A stretch of 64,000 nucleotides of DNA from Lophius americanus (GCA_037951165.1 JBBDHG010000051.1:6298001-6362000), one strand, 5' to 3'; positions 1-11,415 are shown, numbered from the stretch's first letter. Made by a program: numbers and translations. Notes: generated by a model not told the origin, from the letters alone.

Positions 1-355
1 GACTAACAGGTGAGATTCATGGGCTGAAAACTTTTTAAGCTAAAGCCCATAAAGAAATTATTTTTGGGTTATTTCTGGAAAACTGTGTTTTTTGTAAGAA
101 ATTATCCGCTAGTAGTCCAAATTTTACACACTAGAGGGAAATATATTTATTTTAGAAATTATGCCCTGACAATTTTGGAAATAAAGCTCCCCATAGTGTC
201 AGAAATGTACAAACAAACGTTTTTCAAAACAGTTTTCTTTTCCTCTCATTGAGGTCTATGTGCATGGATAAAAACCTTTAAAATTAATGCACGATATAGT
301 TTTTCAGTTATCGCGCTAACACAAAGGATCTGCGGCCACGATGACAAATCAATAA
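1..355 (-). mobile_element. Helentron-like non-autonomous repeat, copy 1 (5' half)
   Basis: Read on the minus strand, this matches the first half of a family present at least a dozen times in the window. Shared landmarks are a GC-rich block near 325-345 (copy of GCCGCCGCAGATCC), a GTTAAC-like block, a 'CATAGACCT' block and 'AGGGGGAGCTTTAT' (plus-strand 'aaagctcccc' at 184-193). No coding capacity is expected. The copy is cut off by the window start and its 5' end is near 350, six to ten bases from the 3' end of the next copy. Family membership is seen directly; the Helentron class is inferred. Confidence 0.6.
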
Positions 356-360
356 TATAA

Positions 361-790
361 CTAGACCCATGCTGTCGTCCGACAGCATGGGTATATCCCC
401 CAAAACTCCCCAGTTCTCCTCGTTATACAGGCAATCCAACTGATTGAACCCCTCAAATTAAATCTGGAGTTTCACAGTATCTTTAGAAAAACAAAATTCC
501 CCAAAGTGAGTTAAATATGAATTATTAGATTAAAATATGGCTAAAATATGATATGATCAAAAAAGATCTCCTAGAGTCAAATTCACATGTACCAAACTTG
601 GACAAAACTGTGCTGATGCTTGAGAATTTATGGCTCAAAAAGTTTTGCCAACAAAGCTCCCCCTAGCGTCAGAAATACAAAACTATATCTCCCATAATCC
701 TTCCAGTTGTTACTCAGACTAACGTATATGAAGCCATAAAAATTGGCAGGGGATCCATGAAATAGTTTTTGAGTAATGTACAGCAAACAG
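361..790 (-). mobile_element. Helentron-like repeat, copy 2, with intact 3' hairpin
   Basis: The minus-strand 3' end is unusually clear: a perfect 13-bp stem (365-377 with 380-392, 2-nt loop), then CTAG (364-361), then T. Just inside the hairpin is a TATATCCCCC-type block (392-401), the inverse of the 5' ends seen in other copies. This fits a rolling-circle (Helitron/Helentron) 3' terminus: hairpin, CTRR, insertion before T. The body holds the family's 'agctccccct' block (near 655). The 5' end is degraded near 790. Confidence 0.6.
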
Positions 791-1010
791 TTTTTCATGA
801 AAAAAAAAACTAGCCCTAGTTAATAAAATATGAACTGCTAGAATAAATTGATGCGTTGAAGATAGATGACGAGATTGAGTTGATTCATGTGCACCCAAAT
901 TGGACAAAATCAGATCAATTCTTGAAAATGATGGACGAAAACGTTTGGAGATAAAGCCCCCTCCTATTATCCGTAATTATTTCCCCCAATTTTCGGGGAA
1001 ATAATTACTT
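790..1010 (-). mobile_element. Helentron-like repeat, copy 3 (middle fragment)
   Basis: The middle part of the same family appears again right after copy 2: an 'aatatgaactgctagaataaa' type block, a 'gcacccaaattggac' block (892-906) and 'ggagataaagcccc' (946-959). It ends near 'ttttcgggga' (994-1003), which resembles the family's terminal block. It is truncated, so copies 1-3 form a run of same-orientation pieces. Confidence 0.5.
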
Positions 1011-1980
1011 TATTCGTGCTCAATAAAAAGTAAAGTCGGTGGCTCTGATACATTTTGTTGTTATGGGATTTATGCATAAACCCAAATTGCAGTTTATAAG
1101 ACCGAGGTCTTCAAAGTCTTCCGGCACTCCTGACAGTTTTTCCTGGCTCTTGTTTCTTGGTTTTTCATTATTTGTTAGTTTCCTACTTAATTTATTGAGA
1201 GTTTGTGTTAAAAACAAACTCTCCGCTGTGGTCTAGATCATTAAATGGCGCCATCATGCAGTTTTGTAGGGACGCCGCGCCACGCTCACTAGGGATTATT
1301 CTGAAACACTGTTTAAGTGTCGCGGTTGCCTTTCTGAACATTTTTCTGGAAGTACTTGGACTGTCCTCTGCTAAGGAATGAAATGTTATTTGGATAAAAG
1401 TGTTAAAATGGAAAAAAAAAAATCTGTTTAGACTTCCTTTTCAAGTCTATTTGGAATTAGGCTGTCCATGTAAACCCACCTACTGTGGGGGTGAGGGGTC
1501 TGAACAGAGAGCAATTGGGCATCCCAGCAGGTAATACCTGAAGCCGCCAACCAGCCTCTGAATAGCCAAGAACTCCTTTATTTTACACTTTTATCTTATT
1601 CTTATTCTGTTTTGTCACTGCAGGTGCAGGAAGTAGACCACTTCAAGCTCTATATCAGCAGAAAGCTGTCCGTGAGGGAATCTACCTGATGGGACCCTCA
1701 TACTCTCTGCTAAGACCACTCACCTCCACATATACAATCAAGTCCTGCAATCTGTGTTCCAGTTTCCTAAAAAAGCATCATCATGTAAAACTATGATGAT
1801 GCTTTTACGTTTCTTCGGATGATGGCGATGCTAACGTACTATTTCTGCAAATTACCACACAATACTGTCTCACTAATTAACTAAATATTAGCTAACGTTA
1901 GCCAGACTTATACCAGTGAGGGACTGATAAGGCCTTCTGGCCCTTACCTTCTCCCTTCTGTTCCTTCCAGTACACTGTAA
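1011..1980. other. Unassigned AT-rich intergenic sequence
   Basis: No recognisable coding sequence or named repeat. It contains one perfect 14-bp hairpin (1,771-1,806). The phrase 'tgtaaacccacctactgt' near 1,470 recurs near 8,740, so both places probably carry pieces of one dispersed repeat. Opposed short ORFs here have no family resemblance. Confidence 0.5.
1771..1806. repeat. Perfect 14-bp inverted repeat, 8-nt loop
   Basis: The arms 1,771-1,784 and 1,793-1,806 are exact reverse complements (AAAAGCATCATCAT type) around GTAAAACT. It is not followed by CTRR, so it is unlikely to be a Helitron end. Confidence 0.85.
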
Positions 1981-1989
1981 AAACACAAT

Positions 1990-2190
1990 TATATACCCGA
2001 AAAGCTGGATATTACGGAATCATAATATTCGCTGTGTTCGCCGCTGAAGCTCCTTCGCGTTAATGCGATTACCCAAAAAAAAGTCCTGGATCAATTTAAA
2101 ATGTAATACCCCCACAGACCTTAGTGTGAGGCAGAACGGGATTGATGTTGGGAAAGGATGGTTGTATAATTCCAAGCCTTCTGGGAAATT
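1990..2190 (+). mobile_element. Helentron-like repeat, copy 4 (5' part)
   Basis: It starts with the family 5' block 'tatacccgaaaagctgg' and continues with 'gatattacggaatcataat', 'gcgttaatgcgatta', 'ggatcaattt', 'cacagaccttagtgtgagg' and 'gattgatgttgggaaagg', all in family order. It stops near 2,190. This copy fixes the 5' end of the family as TATAYCCCGAAAAG. Confidence 0.6.
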
Positions 2191-4139
2191 TCTCTCCATA
2201 TGTTTTCAGCCATAATTTCTTTTCTTTTTTTTTCTTCTATATTTTCCTTTTTTTATTGGTGATATAATGTGACAGAGACAAGACAGTGACATACATGCAT
2301 ATACACAGAAGATGGACAAGTGTGGACATAAGAGACAGACATATAATGACAACAGAGACGGTGACACAGAACAGTTACGATGATGTATGTGGTGGTATGA
2401 TGAGAAGGAAAGAGCATAGATTAGATTGGATGTGTTGGTGTTACACATGTGTTTGTGTGTGTGTGTGAGTGTATGTCTGGGTGCCTGTATGGGAGGTAGT
2501 GATGTGTAAAAAACGATGGCAATACAATAGAAGTAAAAACTTTACATTTAATGTGAGGCGTTCATTTGCTTGTACAACATTAGGGATTGCGGACGTGTCG
2601 GGGATATTCCCTTACCTTCTAGGCCTCAGCTGAATAAAGAACAACCTACAATATAAATCAATAAATAAAGGTTTGTTTATTATTGGTTCAAAAACTCACA
2701 TTATTATATTCCCGCAATGTTTTAAGTTAATTGTTTAATAATTACATATCTTTTTGGAATACTCTATTATTTTTAATTGGTCTTTTGTATTTAAAACAGG
2801 CATATGCTCTGTAGTAGTACTAGGTCTACTCTGCCGGTGGGTGGATTAGTATCGACATAATTGAACACTTTGTACATTGCTGTCCCATTAAGGCCATGTT
2901 TTTTAGACTCAATAATTCTTAATTTAATTGTGTGTTATCAGTGAACATATTCTTTTTTCTTACATTGTAGGAGCCTATGTTTTAACAAACTATTCCTTGA
3001 TTAAAATGATCAAAATAATAACAAAAACTGCCCCGGTCACATTGTAGACGCCCATCTTCTGATAAAACACATCATGTATTTGTATCAGTTTTGCATGTAA
3101 CACAGGTGATCACAACTCGTGTAAATTGGAACATTTTCAATCAGATGAGGAAAAGTGTCCATGCAAACACAGCGAGTGTTTGTGGAGTGAAATCAGCAGG
3201 ACACTCAACTAGGTCAGAAGAGGAACAGCATAAAGGATTTTGTCTTTGGTGTTTGCGTTCATAGTGGCCCCAAATACCCATTATTTTGGAATTCAGTCCC
3301 GAAGAAGCAGAACATTTCTGCAAGATTGTAGATCCACTGGGAGCACAGATGTGTGCCAGTTGTGTATGAACATGATTGCTAAAACAAAACTGTTGCCCTC
3401 AGCAAGTTAACAAAAATAAAAGCCTCCCAACCTAAGCCAAACAGGTTCAGAGAATATTGCTTTTTGGTGTAACAGATCTCGGGGTTTGAGAGGAGACCAT
3501 GCATTGGTCTCTGGGTACATTGAGAGGAAGAGGCAAAATTAGCTTTTCATTCCCACTTTGGCACAGTTTCACAAAGAGGGGCTTAGACAAGGTAGTTTGG
3601 AGGTTGAGCTTCTCAGTGTGCTTTTCACGTTTTCCGAAGCACATCCCAAATAACATTCCCACAGTGCTTTTGTTGCTGATGGTTGCATAACTTCAGCAGG
3701 ACGGCCCAGCGTTTGTTTAAAGCCTTCACACATCCACATTTAACTCCCGATGACATCGATGTATGAGAGGCTTCTCCTCATTCATGACTGCAACCTTAAG
3801 ACCGACAGGACGCAAAATGATTTGATCAACAATGGCCCAGTGTGATTTATTTATTTCCAGGAGGGCTCTTATTCTGAAATGGTTATGACTTTTGTCTGAG
3901 TTTAGCTCTCCAAATGAACCTTTGTAACACACTGCTTGATTATGTAACAAGCAGCGTGATTTCCAATCCTTTCTGCATTAGATAGCATATAAAGCTGTCT
4001 AGAAAAGCCCGTAAATGTTATAGATTGCAATATATCATCATTGCTACATAAATTACAAACAATCTGCAGCATTCACAGATGCAACATTAAAATGCATGGC
4101 TGTGCCTGGGCTTCAGCAGCATTTAATTGTACATATTTC
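2190..4139. other. Unassigned sequence with a short (TG)n tract
   Basis: A T-rich tract (2,215-2,255) and a short (TG)n run near 2,449-2,470 are the only repeats I see. Short ORFs on both strands in 3.1-3.95 kb overlap one another and have no domain resemblance. Confidence 0.5.
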
Positions 4140-4181
<42 letters not shown>

Positions 4182-4270
4182 TATACTTAATTAATCACAT
4201 CAGTCACAGTAACTCAAAGTGAAATGATTTCTTCGCATCTGACCCATCCCAGAGGGGGCGGTGGGCAGCT
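4140..4270 (-). mobile_element. SINE 3' tail with (TAA)n
   Basis: On the minus strand, the sequence runs 'cctctgggatgggtcagatgcgaagaaatcatttcact', then a (TTA)n run (plus strand 4,141-4,180). This is the usual layout of a fish SINE/LINE tail: a conserved 'GGATGGGTTAAATGCAGAGAA..ATTTCACTGTG' block followed by a short repeat. A second copy of the block lies on the plus strand near 36.85 kb. The head is missing. Confidence 0.55.
4141..4180. repeat. (TAA)n microsatellite
   Basis: About 13 uninterrupted TAA units, at the end of the SINE-like tail. Confidence 0.95.
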
Positions 4271-4369
4271 TTAAGGCCATCATGTCTGTATTTGACCAGT
4301 CACAGCTCGTTTAGAACTTTTACAAACCTATTATCATAATTACTATTGTGATTAAAGACCACAAAAGTC

Positions 4370-4860
4370 AGGTATATTATGGAATGGTCATCGCTGCTGC
4401 GGCGTCTGCATCCGCCGCCACAGATCTGTTTTGTGTTAACACGGTAACTCATGGATCTCTTTATAATTGACTACCCACATAGATCTCACTGCATAGAATA
4501 ACGGTATTGGGTTTGAAAAAGGTGTATATTTCTGACATTAGGGGTAGCTTTATTTCCAAAAGATATTGGGCCTTCATTTCTCGACTGTAGGGCCGATTTC
4601 ATCCAAATTTTGTGTGCATATGAATCGGCTTGTGGAGATCTAGATCTAAATCCTGTGTTTGAATCTAATACTTCATATCTTAATCATTAGAAGGAGCTTT
4701 TTTTGAAGAAAAATCTATATTTTTTCTGACACAACATCCAGATTTAATTTGCAGAGTTCGGTCAGGGGTGTTGCTTGTACAACGCAGGGGATTGGGATCT
4801 TTTCAGGGACATATCTTTAGTGCCGGGGTGGATATTATAGGCGTAGCAATAATTAAAAAA
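4370..4860 (+). mobile_element. Helentron-like repeat, copy 5 (nearly full length)
   Basis: In family order: 'tattatggaatggtcatcgc', a GCC-rich block, 'acagatctgttttgtgttaac', 'gtaactcatggatc', 'cacatagatct', 'ttctgacattaggggtagc', 'catatgaatcg', 'gagatct', 'agagttcggtcaggggtg', 'gcttgtacaacgcaggggattg' and 'cttttcagggac'. It is about 490 bp with no coding potential. The terminal hairpin is not preserved. Confidence 0.65.
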
Positions 4861-4937
4861 AAAATATCTATCTAAAGCAACCTCCTTACTTGACAGTATA
4901 CTCAATGACATCGTTTTGGTACTTGAAGGCTGTAAGG

Positions 4938-4938
<1 letters not shown>

Positions 4939-5024
<86 letters not shown>
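4939..5024. repeat. (TA)43 microsatellite
   Basis: 86 bp of uninterrupted TA. The ORF across it is a repeat artefact. Self-complementary DNA of this length can extrude a cruciform and is prone to assembly-length error. Confidence 0.97.
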
Positions 5025-5027
<3 letters not shown>

Positions 5028-5800
5028 CTATGTTATGGTGTTTTCATGTGCTCTAATGAATCCATGATATCATAACAGTCTTCAAGGTTCTCCAGGTGAG
5101 GAGACGTTCAAACTGATTCCACAGAAGAGCTACTGTTAAAATTGCTGAAATAGTTCATGCCGGTTCCGATAGAAAGCTGTCAGAACACACGGTGACATGA
5201 CATAGATTAGGCAGGTGGTTATAAGGTTGTGGAAGATCAGTGTAAACGTATGTGTAAATAGGTGCCATCAATTACTGATCCTTAGCAGCTATGATGATGT
5301 AAAAGATACTGACAGGTTATCTATTTTACACATCACAACTTTACTGGTCATTAATATTAGATGAGTCAATTTTAAGAATTCATTAATATTAATTGATTTG
5401 GTAATTGAGATTAGATAATAAATTCTGAATATGCTAATGTTTGGATGAAAGCTCAGCCGGGTCGAAGAAATGGGCTGAGGTCTGAGGCGTAAACAATTCT
5501 AAGTGTTTCTGAAAAGTCACGGGTCGTGTCCTCAGGCAGAAAGAGTTTAAGTACCTCATTGTTACTGGAGCAAGGTGTTATCCAGGAGGGCCTACCTATT
5601 CCTGTGGCGGTCATGTTAACCTGATAACAAATGGTAATCTTACCACAATTTCAAATTCTAACATTTTTTCATTTTTTTTCTTATTAAGAATATTTTTTGT
5701 CAACATCTGTAAGCAACTGATCAAATTCTTCTGCAATAATAAACTTGCTTGTTTCATGACTTCTGTTGGTGCTGTAAAATCACCAAACAACAAACCCCCT
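5025..5800. other. Unassigned intergenic sequence
   Basis: AT-rich sequence with repeated 'attaatatta' motifs near 5,350-5,395. No gene or named repeat recognised. Confidence 0.5.
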
Positions 5801-5807
5801 GCGCACC

Positions 5808-6070
5808 ATGGGAACAGTCATCTGTTCACAGCTCCCGCCTCCAAGTTCTTCAGCATCTCTGGTGAGATGGTGTGAGAACAACGACCTCTCCCTCAACACC
5901 GATAAAACCATTGAGATAATAGTGGACGATCATCATCATCAGATCAGTGACGACCTCACCTGGACACCAAACATCACACAGCAGGCCAAGAAAGCACAAC
6001 TGCAGCTGTACTTTCTCAGGACGCTGAGGAAATGTGGCATGCCGAAATCACTTAAAATACACAATTCATA
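5808..6070 (+). pseudogene. L2/Rex1-like LINE reverse transcriptase relic
   Basis: The frame reads WCENNDLSLNTDKTIEIIVD, then DDLTWTPNITQQAKKAQLQL, then FLRTLRKCGMPKSL. This is the thumb/connection region that follows the RT core in CR1/L2/Rex1 LINEs of fish (family pattern: WC..N.L.LN..KTKE...D, then DLTW..N....KKA.QRL.FLR). The stretch between D and DDLTW is shorter than usual, so there is an internal deletion. The upstream RT core and the downstream end are missing. A dead fragment. Confidence 0.7.
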
Positions 6071-7965
6071 ATGGTTTTAAAACTTTAAAGAAAAAAAATC
6101 AGTATCAGTTAGTGGGACTTTATAAATTCGTGATCCCCAAGTTAATTGTAATCGGTGCACCTCTAATCTGCATTGGATGCAGTGGCAGCCATGATAATTC
6201 CATGATATCCCAAGGATACATTTTTTCCACTTTGACTTCTGTCACACGTTTCTATTTGGGTTCAACTTTTACACAATTTCTGGTCTTATTTTTGAACGTC
6301 ACCCAAGGGTTATAATCTATGCATTACACACCATTCCAACCTTGATGAAATCTGTGTTGTAAGCGACATCAGAGCAACACTTAAAGAAGCCTCAGATGGG
6401 AAATGAATATACGCTGGAATTCTCATCAGAACTGCTGATGCATGCGTCACTCTGAAGTCATCCTGGACACTCATCTCCTCCTTGGGGCAGCCTGCCTCAC
6501 ACCTCTATGGTTGGACTAGGCATGTTTTGATGGATTCTAGAAGAATGTGCCGATGGCCCGCGGCTCCAGGGCTCCACCGTAATAACAGCCACATTCCCTT
6601 CGGCTATTGACAAGCGAGAATGGAATGCAATTAGCACACATTAGAGAGAAGCTGGAGGAGGCCTGTCAGTTCCACTGGCATACTCAGGCTAGAAGCTGAG
6701 GCCTGGACCGGGCACAAACACAGCCCCAGCCTGGCATGTACTCTGGGATACAGGGACTACATTAGTACCTCAATAAGAATAGTGAAAATGTGACTTTGAA
6801 CTGCAACACGAAATCATACAAAAGAAAAAAAATAATTATCACGGAGTAGAGAAAGACACCCCTGATTTTTTGCTTCATTATAAGGGAAGTTGGAAAATAT
6901 CATAAACTTACCTCTACAAAGTTTGGTCGATTTTCAATTAATGACAGACCAAGAATCATCTGTGATGATTAGCGCTATTGCCAACCATTGAGTGAAAAGT
7001 TGCAGCGTTCTGAGGGTAGTACCGTTTCAAACACTAGGTTGATCCCCCCCACCTGTACATACACTTTATGAGCCTCAAACACACCTAATCATCACGTTCA
7101 CGCTCCTGTCTCAGAGAGAGACTAAGACATAACATTTAAAAACCAGACTGTCATTTATTGCTTTTCTTGTTATCCATTTATTCCCTCCGTCTCATGTACT
7201 GTACTTCAACTGTGTTAGCTCTTGTTCCAGTAAGGACTTTATTTTTTCTTATTTGTGCACCTTCTGTCTCTGTCTTATGCTGTGTTTGCACTGCTGTGTC
7301 CCCCTCTGATTGTTTATTCCTGGCTCTCGATCTAATTAGTCAATCTGTACTTCATTGTCTCTTCACAAATTTCTTCAATCAGTGTTTCTCTCTAAGTAGT
7401 CGCCAGTTCATTGATGATCAACTCAAGTTCCTGCACTTTTCCTATATTCCACGTGCAATCCCATTTTTTCCATCTTAATTAGTTTCTGGAATTTCGTAAT
7501 TTATTTGGACAGGATTAGAAATTAGCATATCAGAGGGACAACCCAGGTTGGATGTTTTGTAGACAAAGTACAGTTGGGCTTTTACTGTTCAAATTTAGAT
7601 TTGTTTGATTCCGACTCACACTGTACGAATGAATCTTCTGTGGAAGTTCACGATTGGTGTTGTAACACTCCACGGTCAGATAGTCGTGCAGGACATGAGT
7701 GCTCACTCTGGCTCCTGCAGCACGTTGTTGTCAATGACAATTGTCAATACAGAATTGTTTGAAAGCTCTCAGGCAGTAAGTTTGTTTGCTAGCGTCATAC
7801 TAACAAGACGGATATAAGTTCACCGAAAACCAACGATCTGATCGTCCAACGTTTGCCCAGCAGCTAACGACACCCGATGAGGCCCTGACAATCGACCTGA
7901 TAGTCGTGAAACTCAAGATCAGTCTGAAACGGACCCAAATCCCAACCCAAATAGCACAGTGTACA
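6071..7965. other. Unassigned intergenic sequence
   Basis: I see no supported gene or named mobile element. The 106-aa ORF at 7,158-7,478 is hydrophobic and low in complexity, without a recognisable domain. Confidence 0.45.
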
Positions 7966-7969
7966 CCCG

Positions 7970-8215
7970 GACATTCAAGAGAGCAGATTGAGATGGTTTG
8001 GACATGTGAAAAGGAACGAAACTGGATCTATTGGTAGGACGATGCTGGAGATGGAGCTGCCGACCAAAAAAAGGAGATGACTATAGAGGAGGTTTCTTGA
8101 TGTTTTGAAAGAAGACATGCAGTTGGTTGATCTGACAAGGGAAGATGAAGAGAACAAGGGAAGATGTAAATGGATGATCGACTGCAGCGACCCCTAAGGG
8201 CAAGAGCCCAAGGAA
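7970..8215 (+). pseudogene. RTE-type LINE 3' end relic
   Basis: Reads RWFGHVKRNETGSIGRTMLE in one frame, then MELPTKKRR, a stop, and RRFLDVLKEDMQLVDLTRED ending at CSDP. This is the conserved C-terminus of fish RTE (BovB-like) LINEs (R.RWFGHV.R, MELPG.RKRGRPK, RRFMDVVKEDM). Only the last ~80 codons remain, with at least one internal stop. Family identity is confident; the subfamily is not. Confidence 0.75.
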
Positions 8216-9870
8216 AATATAGAAATTATATAACTTATTTGGATAATATGAATGAACTGATTTTCACATAGTCCTCCTCGGTCCTCACGCCTGGAAGTTA
8301 ACTCTGTGCCACCCCGAGCAGAAGAGCCCTAGTATAAGAAGAAGTATCTCTTAGAGGGCAAAACGCTTGTCTCCTACACGATGTGTAGACCGCTCATAAA
8401 TAAAATGGCCATGCACTATGAAGAAAAACTGCACTCAAGAGAGTTAGGTCTTTCATTAGACAAGGAGGTATTGTTCAGGCTCAGATCAGAACAACTTTCC
8501 CTGAAACTTCTATAACCAGTATGATTCTGGGCATGCGCAGATAGAACTCAAACAGTTCTTTCAGAAACAGCGGTTACATACAGTGACTGGCTATCGTAAA
8601 GGCTTTCCGAAACGACTTAGACTACCTCCTTGCAAAGGATCATTCCTTCATCTCAATCGGAACGGGCCTTTCCATTCAGAAAGGGGTGTTTACATGCAGC
8701 ATTTTCTTTCCGATTAGACGTCTTTTCCGAATCCGAAATGTAAACCCACCTACTGTTAACCAATAACTTTCTTTCCATTCAGAAGATAAAGCACACAGCA
8801 AAAAAAAAGAAATTTCAGAAAGGAAAGCCTTGTTTGTAGGACATTTATCCTATTTAATGTCTCAACAGACAAATAATGTCATCAAGCATATTTCAAATTA
8901 TAATAATATTTGTATTTTATGGAAATATATCTTAATTTTTCTTCGACAAATATTCCATCTAATATTGAACAAGGTACTTGACCCCAAATTTCTTCAGAAA
9001 GTGTTGATGGAGTTGGACGGCAACAGACAAGTGGAATACATGAGTATTCCACACAAGACTGTGAACCTGAGCTCAGGCCCACTGAGCTCATCTATACAGA
9101 GGGAATTTGGGTTTATTTTAGTCTTAAATGGACATTTTGACTATTAGGATAATAATTAGTGGTTAAGTGTTAACACAACTGGAGAGAAGTGTCACTTGAG
9201 AAGATCATATTTTATATAATAAAATACTATATACTTTACCCTGCCACAGGATTCCTGCCTGTTGGGATGCAGTTTTGCTGGAGCTTCCCTTGAAGAAGGA
9301 TTTAATGGTCGTATCTCCACCAGGAAACGGCCTTGCAGTGCTCAGAGCGACCCTTGTAGGTAAGAATTGACTGCAGTTCACTTGTAAGATTCTGTGCGTA
9401 ACAGCAACTTGTCTGGAACTTAGATAGTTGTTTGGTTTTTCAGCCATTTCTCAAACAAGCCTTTGTGTGTGGGTTTTTGTTCTTTGTCATTTTTCCTCAT
9501 TTCAAACTTTAAGGATAGGCTGTGAAAAATAGCTGATAAAGGTCAGCTAGCCTTTATCAGGTCAGCTAGCTGATAATTTTCCCCTTGGCGCCCAGTGTTT
9601 CAAGTGTTGGGAACTTTTATTTACTAAAATCAGGTGAAATACATTGACTGAAGTGGTATTTCTTTGAATAACTCGCTTTGGTTGAATTGAGTCGTGTTAA
9701 GTACAATGAACTAAATCAGACGACATAAGTACATTGCAACGGTGTTGAGTAAATGCAACGCAACGACGTTGAGTAAAATGACATTAATATATAATGTAGC
9801 AATTAATTATATGGATTAGGTAAAATTTAGTTAAAGAAATTAATTAATAATTAGGTTTCTATTCTTATTA
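8216..9870. other. Unassigned; possible short DNA-transposon remnant at 8.5-8.76 kb
   Basis: 8,525-8,760 carries 'gggcatgcgcagat', two 'ttccga(tt)' motifs, 'gtgtttacatgcagcat' and 'gtaaacccacctactgtt'. It resembles a dispersed non-autonomous teleost element and shares its last phrase with 1,465-1,485. I could not find its ends. At 9,534-9,569 'ggtcagctag' occurs twice around a 9-bp inverted repeat. No gene seen. Confidence 0.35.
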
Positions 9871-9874
9871 CTAT

Positions 9875-9924
9875 TTACTTAACCCAGTTATGGTTACCCC
9901 AGATGACATAACCTGGTTAAGTAA
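9875..9924. repeat. 18-bp inverted repeat, 14-nt loop
   Basis: The arms 9,875-9,892 and 9,907-9,924 pair at 16 of 18 positions (TTACTTAACC...AGTTATG type). It lies just beyond the 3' end of the RTE relic. Confidence 0.8.
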
Positions 9925-9954
9925 ATCTGATGTTTAACTTCTTTCTTCCAAACT

Positions 9955-11095
9955 CCCCGTTGCTCTGAACAATTCACCCCAATTACTTAAACTCCTGCAC
10001 TTTCTCCAAATCTACTCCTCGTCTCCTCACCATTGCACCTGCCTCCCTTTCATTCACACAAAACTTCCACAATTTCATCTTCTGCTCTACCATCGCTCTT
10101 TTCCTCTTTTGTACCACCAGAGCCATCCTTCATACCATTCAATGCTATCTGGCGACGTTCTCCCCTGTCACCACCTTACAGTCACCAATCTCTTTCAGGT
10201 TGCATCTTCTCTCTAGGATGTAGTCCACCTGCGTCCTACTACCTTATATGTCACCTTGTGCTATTCCCTCTTCTTGAATCACCACTGCCATTTCATTCTT
10301 TTCACAAATCTACCACCATCTGTCCCTCCGTGTTCCTGTCCTTAACACCATACCTGCCCAGCACCTCATCATTTCTTCTGTTCCCTTGTCCAACATGACC
10401 ATGAAGTTTGCTCCAACCACCACTTTATCACTCCTGGGAAAAAAAAACTCTCTATCACTTATATCACTCAATCTAAATTCAAAAATTCTCTCTCTTTTCC
10501 ATCTCACAGCCAACTTGTGGGGCATTAGTTCTAACAACATTCATCATCACACCCCCAATTTCTATCTTCATACTCATCACTCTGCCAGACACTCTCTTCT
10601 CCTCCAGAACACTCTTCATATACTCCTTCCTCAAAATCACTTCGCCTCCCATTAACCCCATAATAGAACACTTTGTACCCTCCTCCAATTTTGCTGCCTT
10701 TCCAATTGCTCTCTTGGACACACATTATATCTACGTTCCTTCTCTCCCTCATATCAGATAGCTGTCTGCCTTTTCCTGTCATTTTGCCAACATTTAAAGT
10801 TCCTACTCTCCCCTAAACTGCTGCCATCTCTCAATGTTTCCTTGCATGTCTCCTCCCTCTCTGTCTTCGTTTTGTTCAACCAACAGTATCAAAGTTTCCA
10901 CTGGCACCCTGCTGGTTATCAATGACAGTGGCAGTCGTTGTTACCCGACCGAGTTCAGTTTGGATGTTTCATGTTCTGCATATTGGTCTGGGAAGGTTCT
11001 ACGCCCTTCCTGACACAACCCTCCTCATTCAGTCGGGATTGTGACGGGCACTTCACTGACATGTGACGCCTTAGTGGCTGGGTTACATAGTGTCT
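9955..11095 (-). pseudogene. RTE-type LINE relic: 5' leader, endonuclease, RT tail
   Basis: On the minus strand, a 5' leader (11,095-10,800) contains the fish RTE phrase 'gggttgtgtcaggaagggcgt'. The endonuclease then begins VGTLNVGKMTGKGRQLSDMR and continues NVDIMCVQESNWKGSK and GGGYKVFYYGVNG; after a frame change come VSGRVMSMKIEIGGVMMNVV and APQVGCEMEKRENF. This is the N-terminal half of an apurinic/apyrimidinic-type endonuclease (the Q-E metal-binding motif is visible in CVQESNWKG). The central RT is gone, and only an RT-tail piece with 'VQEFK' then a stop remains at 10,060-9,955. Several frameshifts; dead. Confidence 0.75.
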
Positions 11096-11229
11096 TATTA
11101 TAAGCTTTCTTTGCCTAATTATTCATCTTTGATAAAGGTATCAATTCTTAAAATCAGCTCAATAAATCAAGGGACTAAAATACTCATATTAAATAAATAG
11201 CTTTTCATCCTTGTAATTCGCTAAACTTG

Positions 11230-11415
11230 TATGGGGGAGCTCTGACTCAGTTGATAGAGTGGTCGAAGATCGGCAGGTCGGTGGTTCGTGCCCAGCAGTT
11301 TACATGTTGACGGGTCGTTGAACAAGATCCTGAGATTCCATCCCTGAGGAACGGGATAATCATAATAATTTCTCTACCTTGTACTGTGTGTGACTAAAAA
11401 TGTCATTAATAAATG
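11230..11415 (+). mobile_element. tRNA-derived SINE (degraded)
   Basis: The head is tRNA-like. An A-box-like TGACTCAGTTG near 11,243 and a B-box-like GGTTCGTGCCC (11,283-11,293) are spaced as in a pol III promoter. The body continues 'tttacatgttgacgggtcgttgaacaagatcctgag', like fish SINEs with 'ACATGTCGA.GTGTCCTTGGGCAAGACACTGA'. The tail is 'tgtgtgtgactaaaaatgtca'. The cloverleaf does not close, so it is not a tRNA gene. Confidence 0.65.

Noticed and set aside
4890..5075. YIYIYI-type ORF, and HTHT/CVCV-type ORFs at 17.2-17.5 kb
   Set aside because: Pure translations of microsatellites.
10033..10398. 121-codon plus ORF
   Set aside because: Antisense to the RTE LINE relic on the minus strand.
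11230..11302. tRNA gene
   Set aside because: A- and B-box-like motifs are present but the arms do not pair, and the sequence continues into a SINE body.
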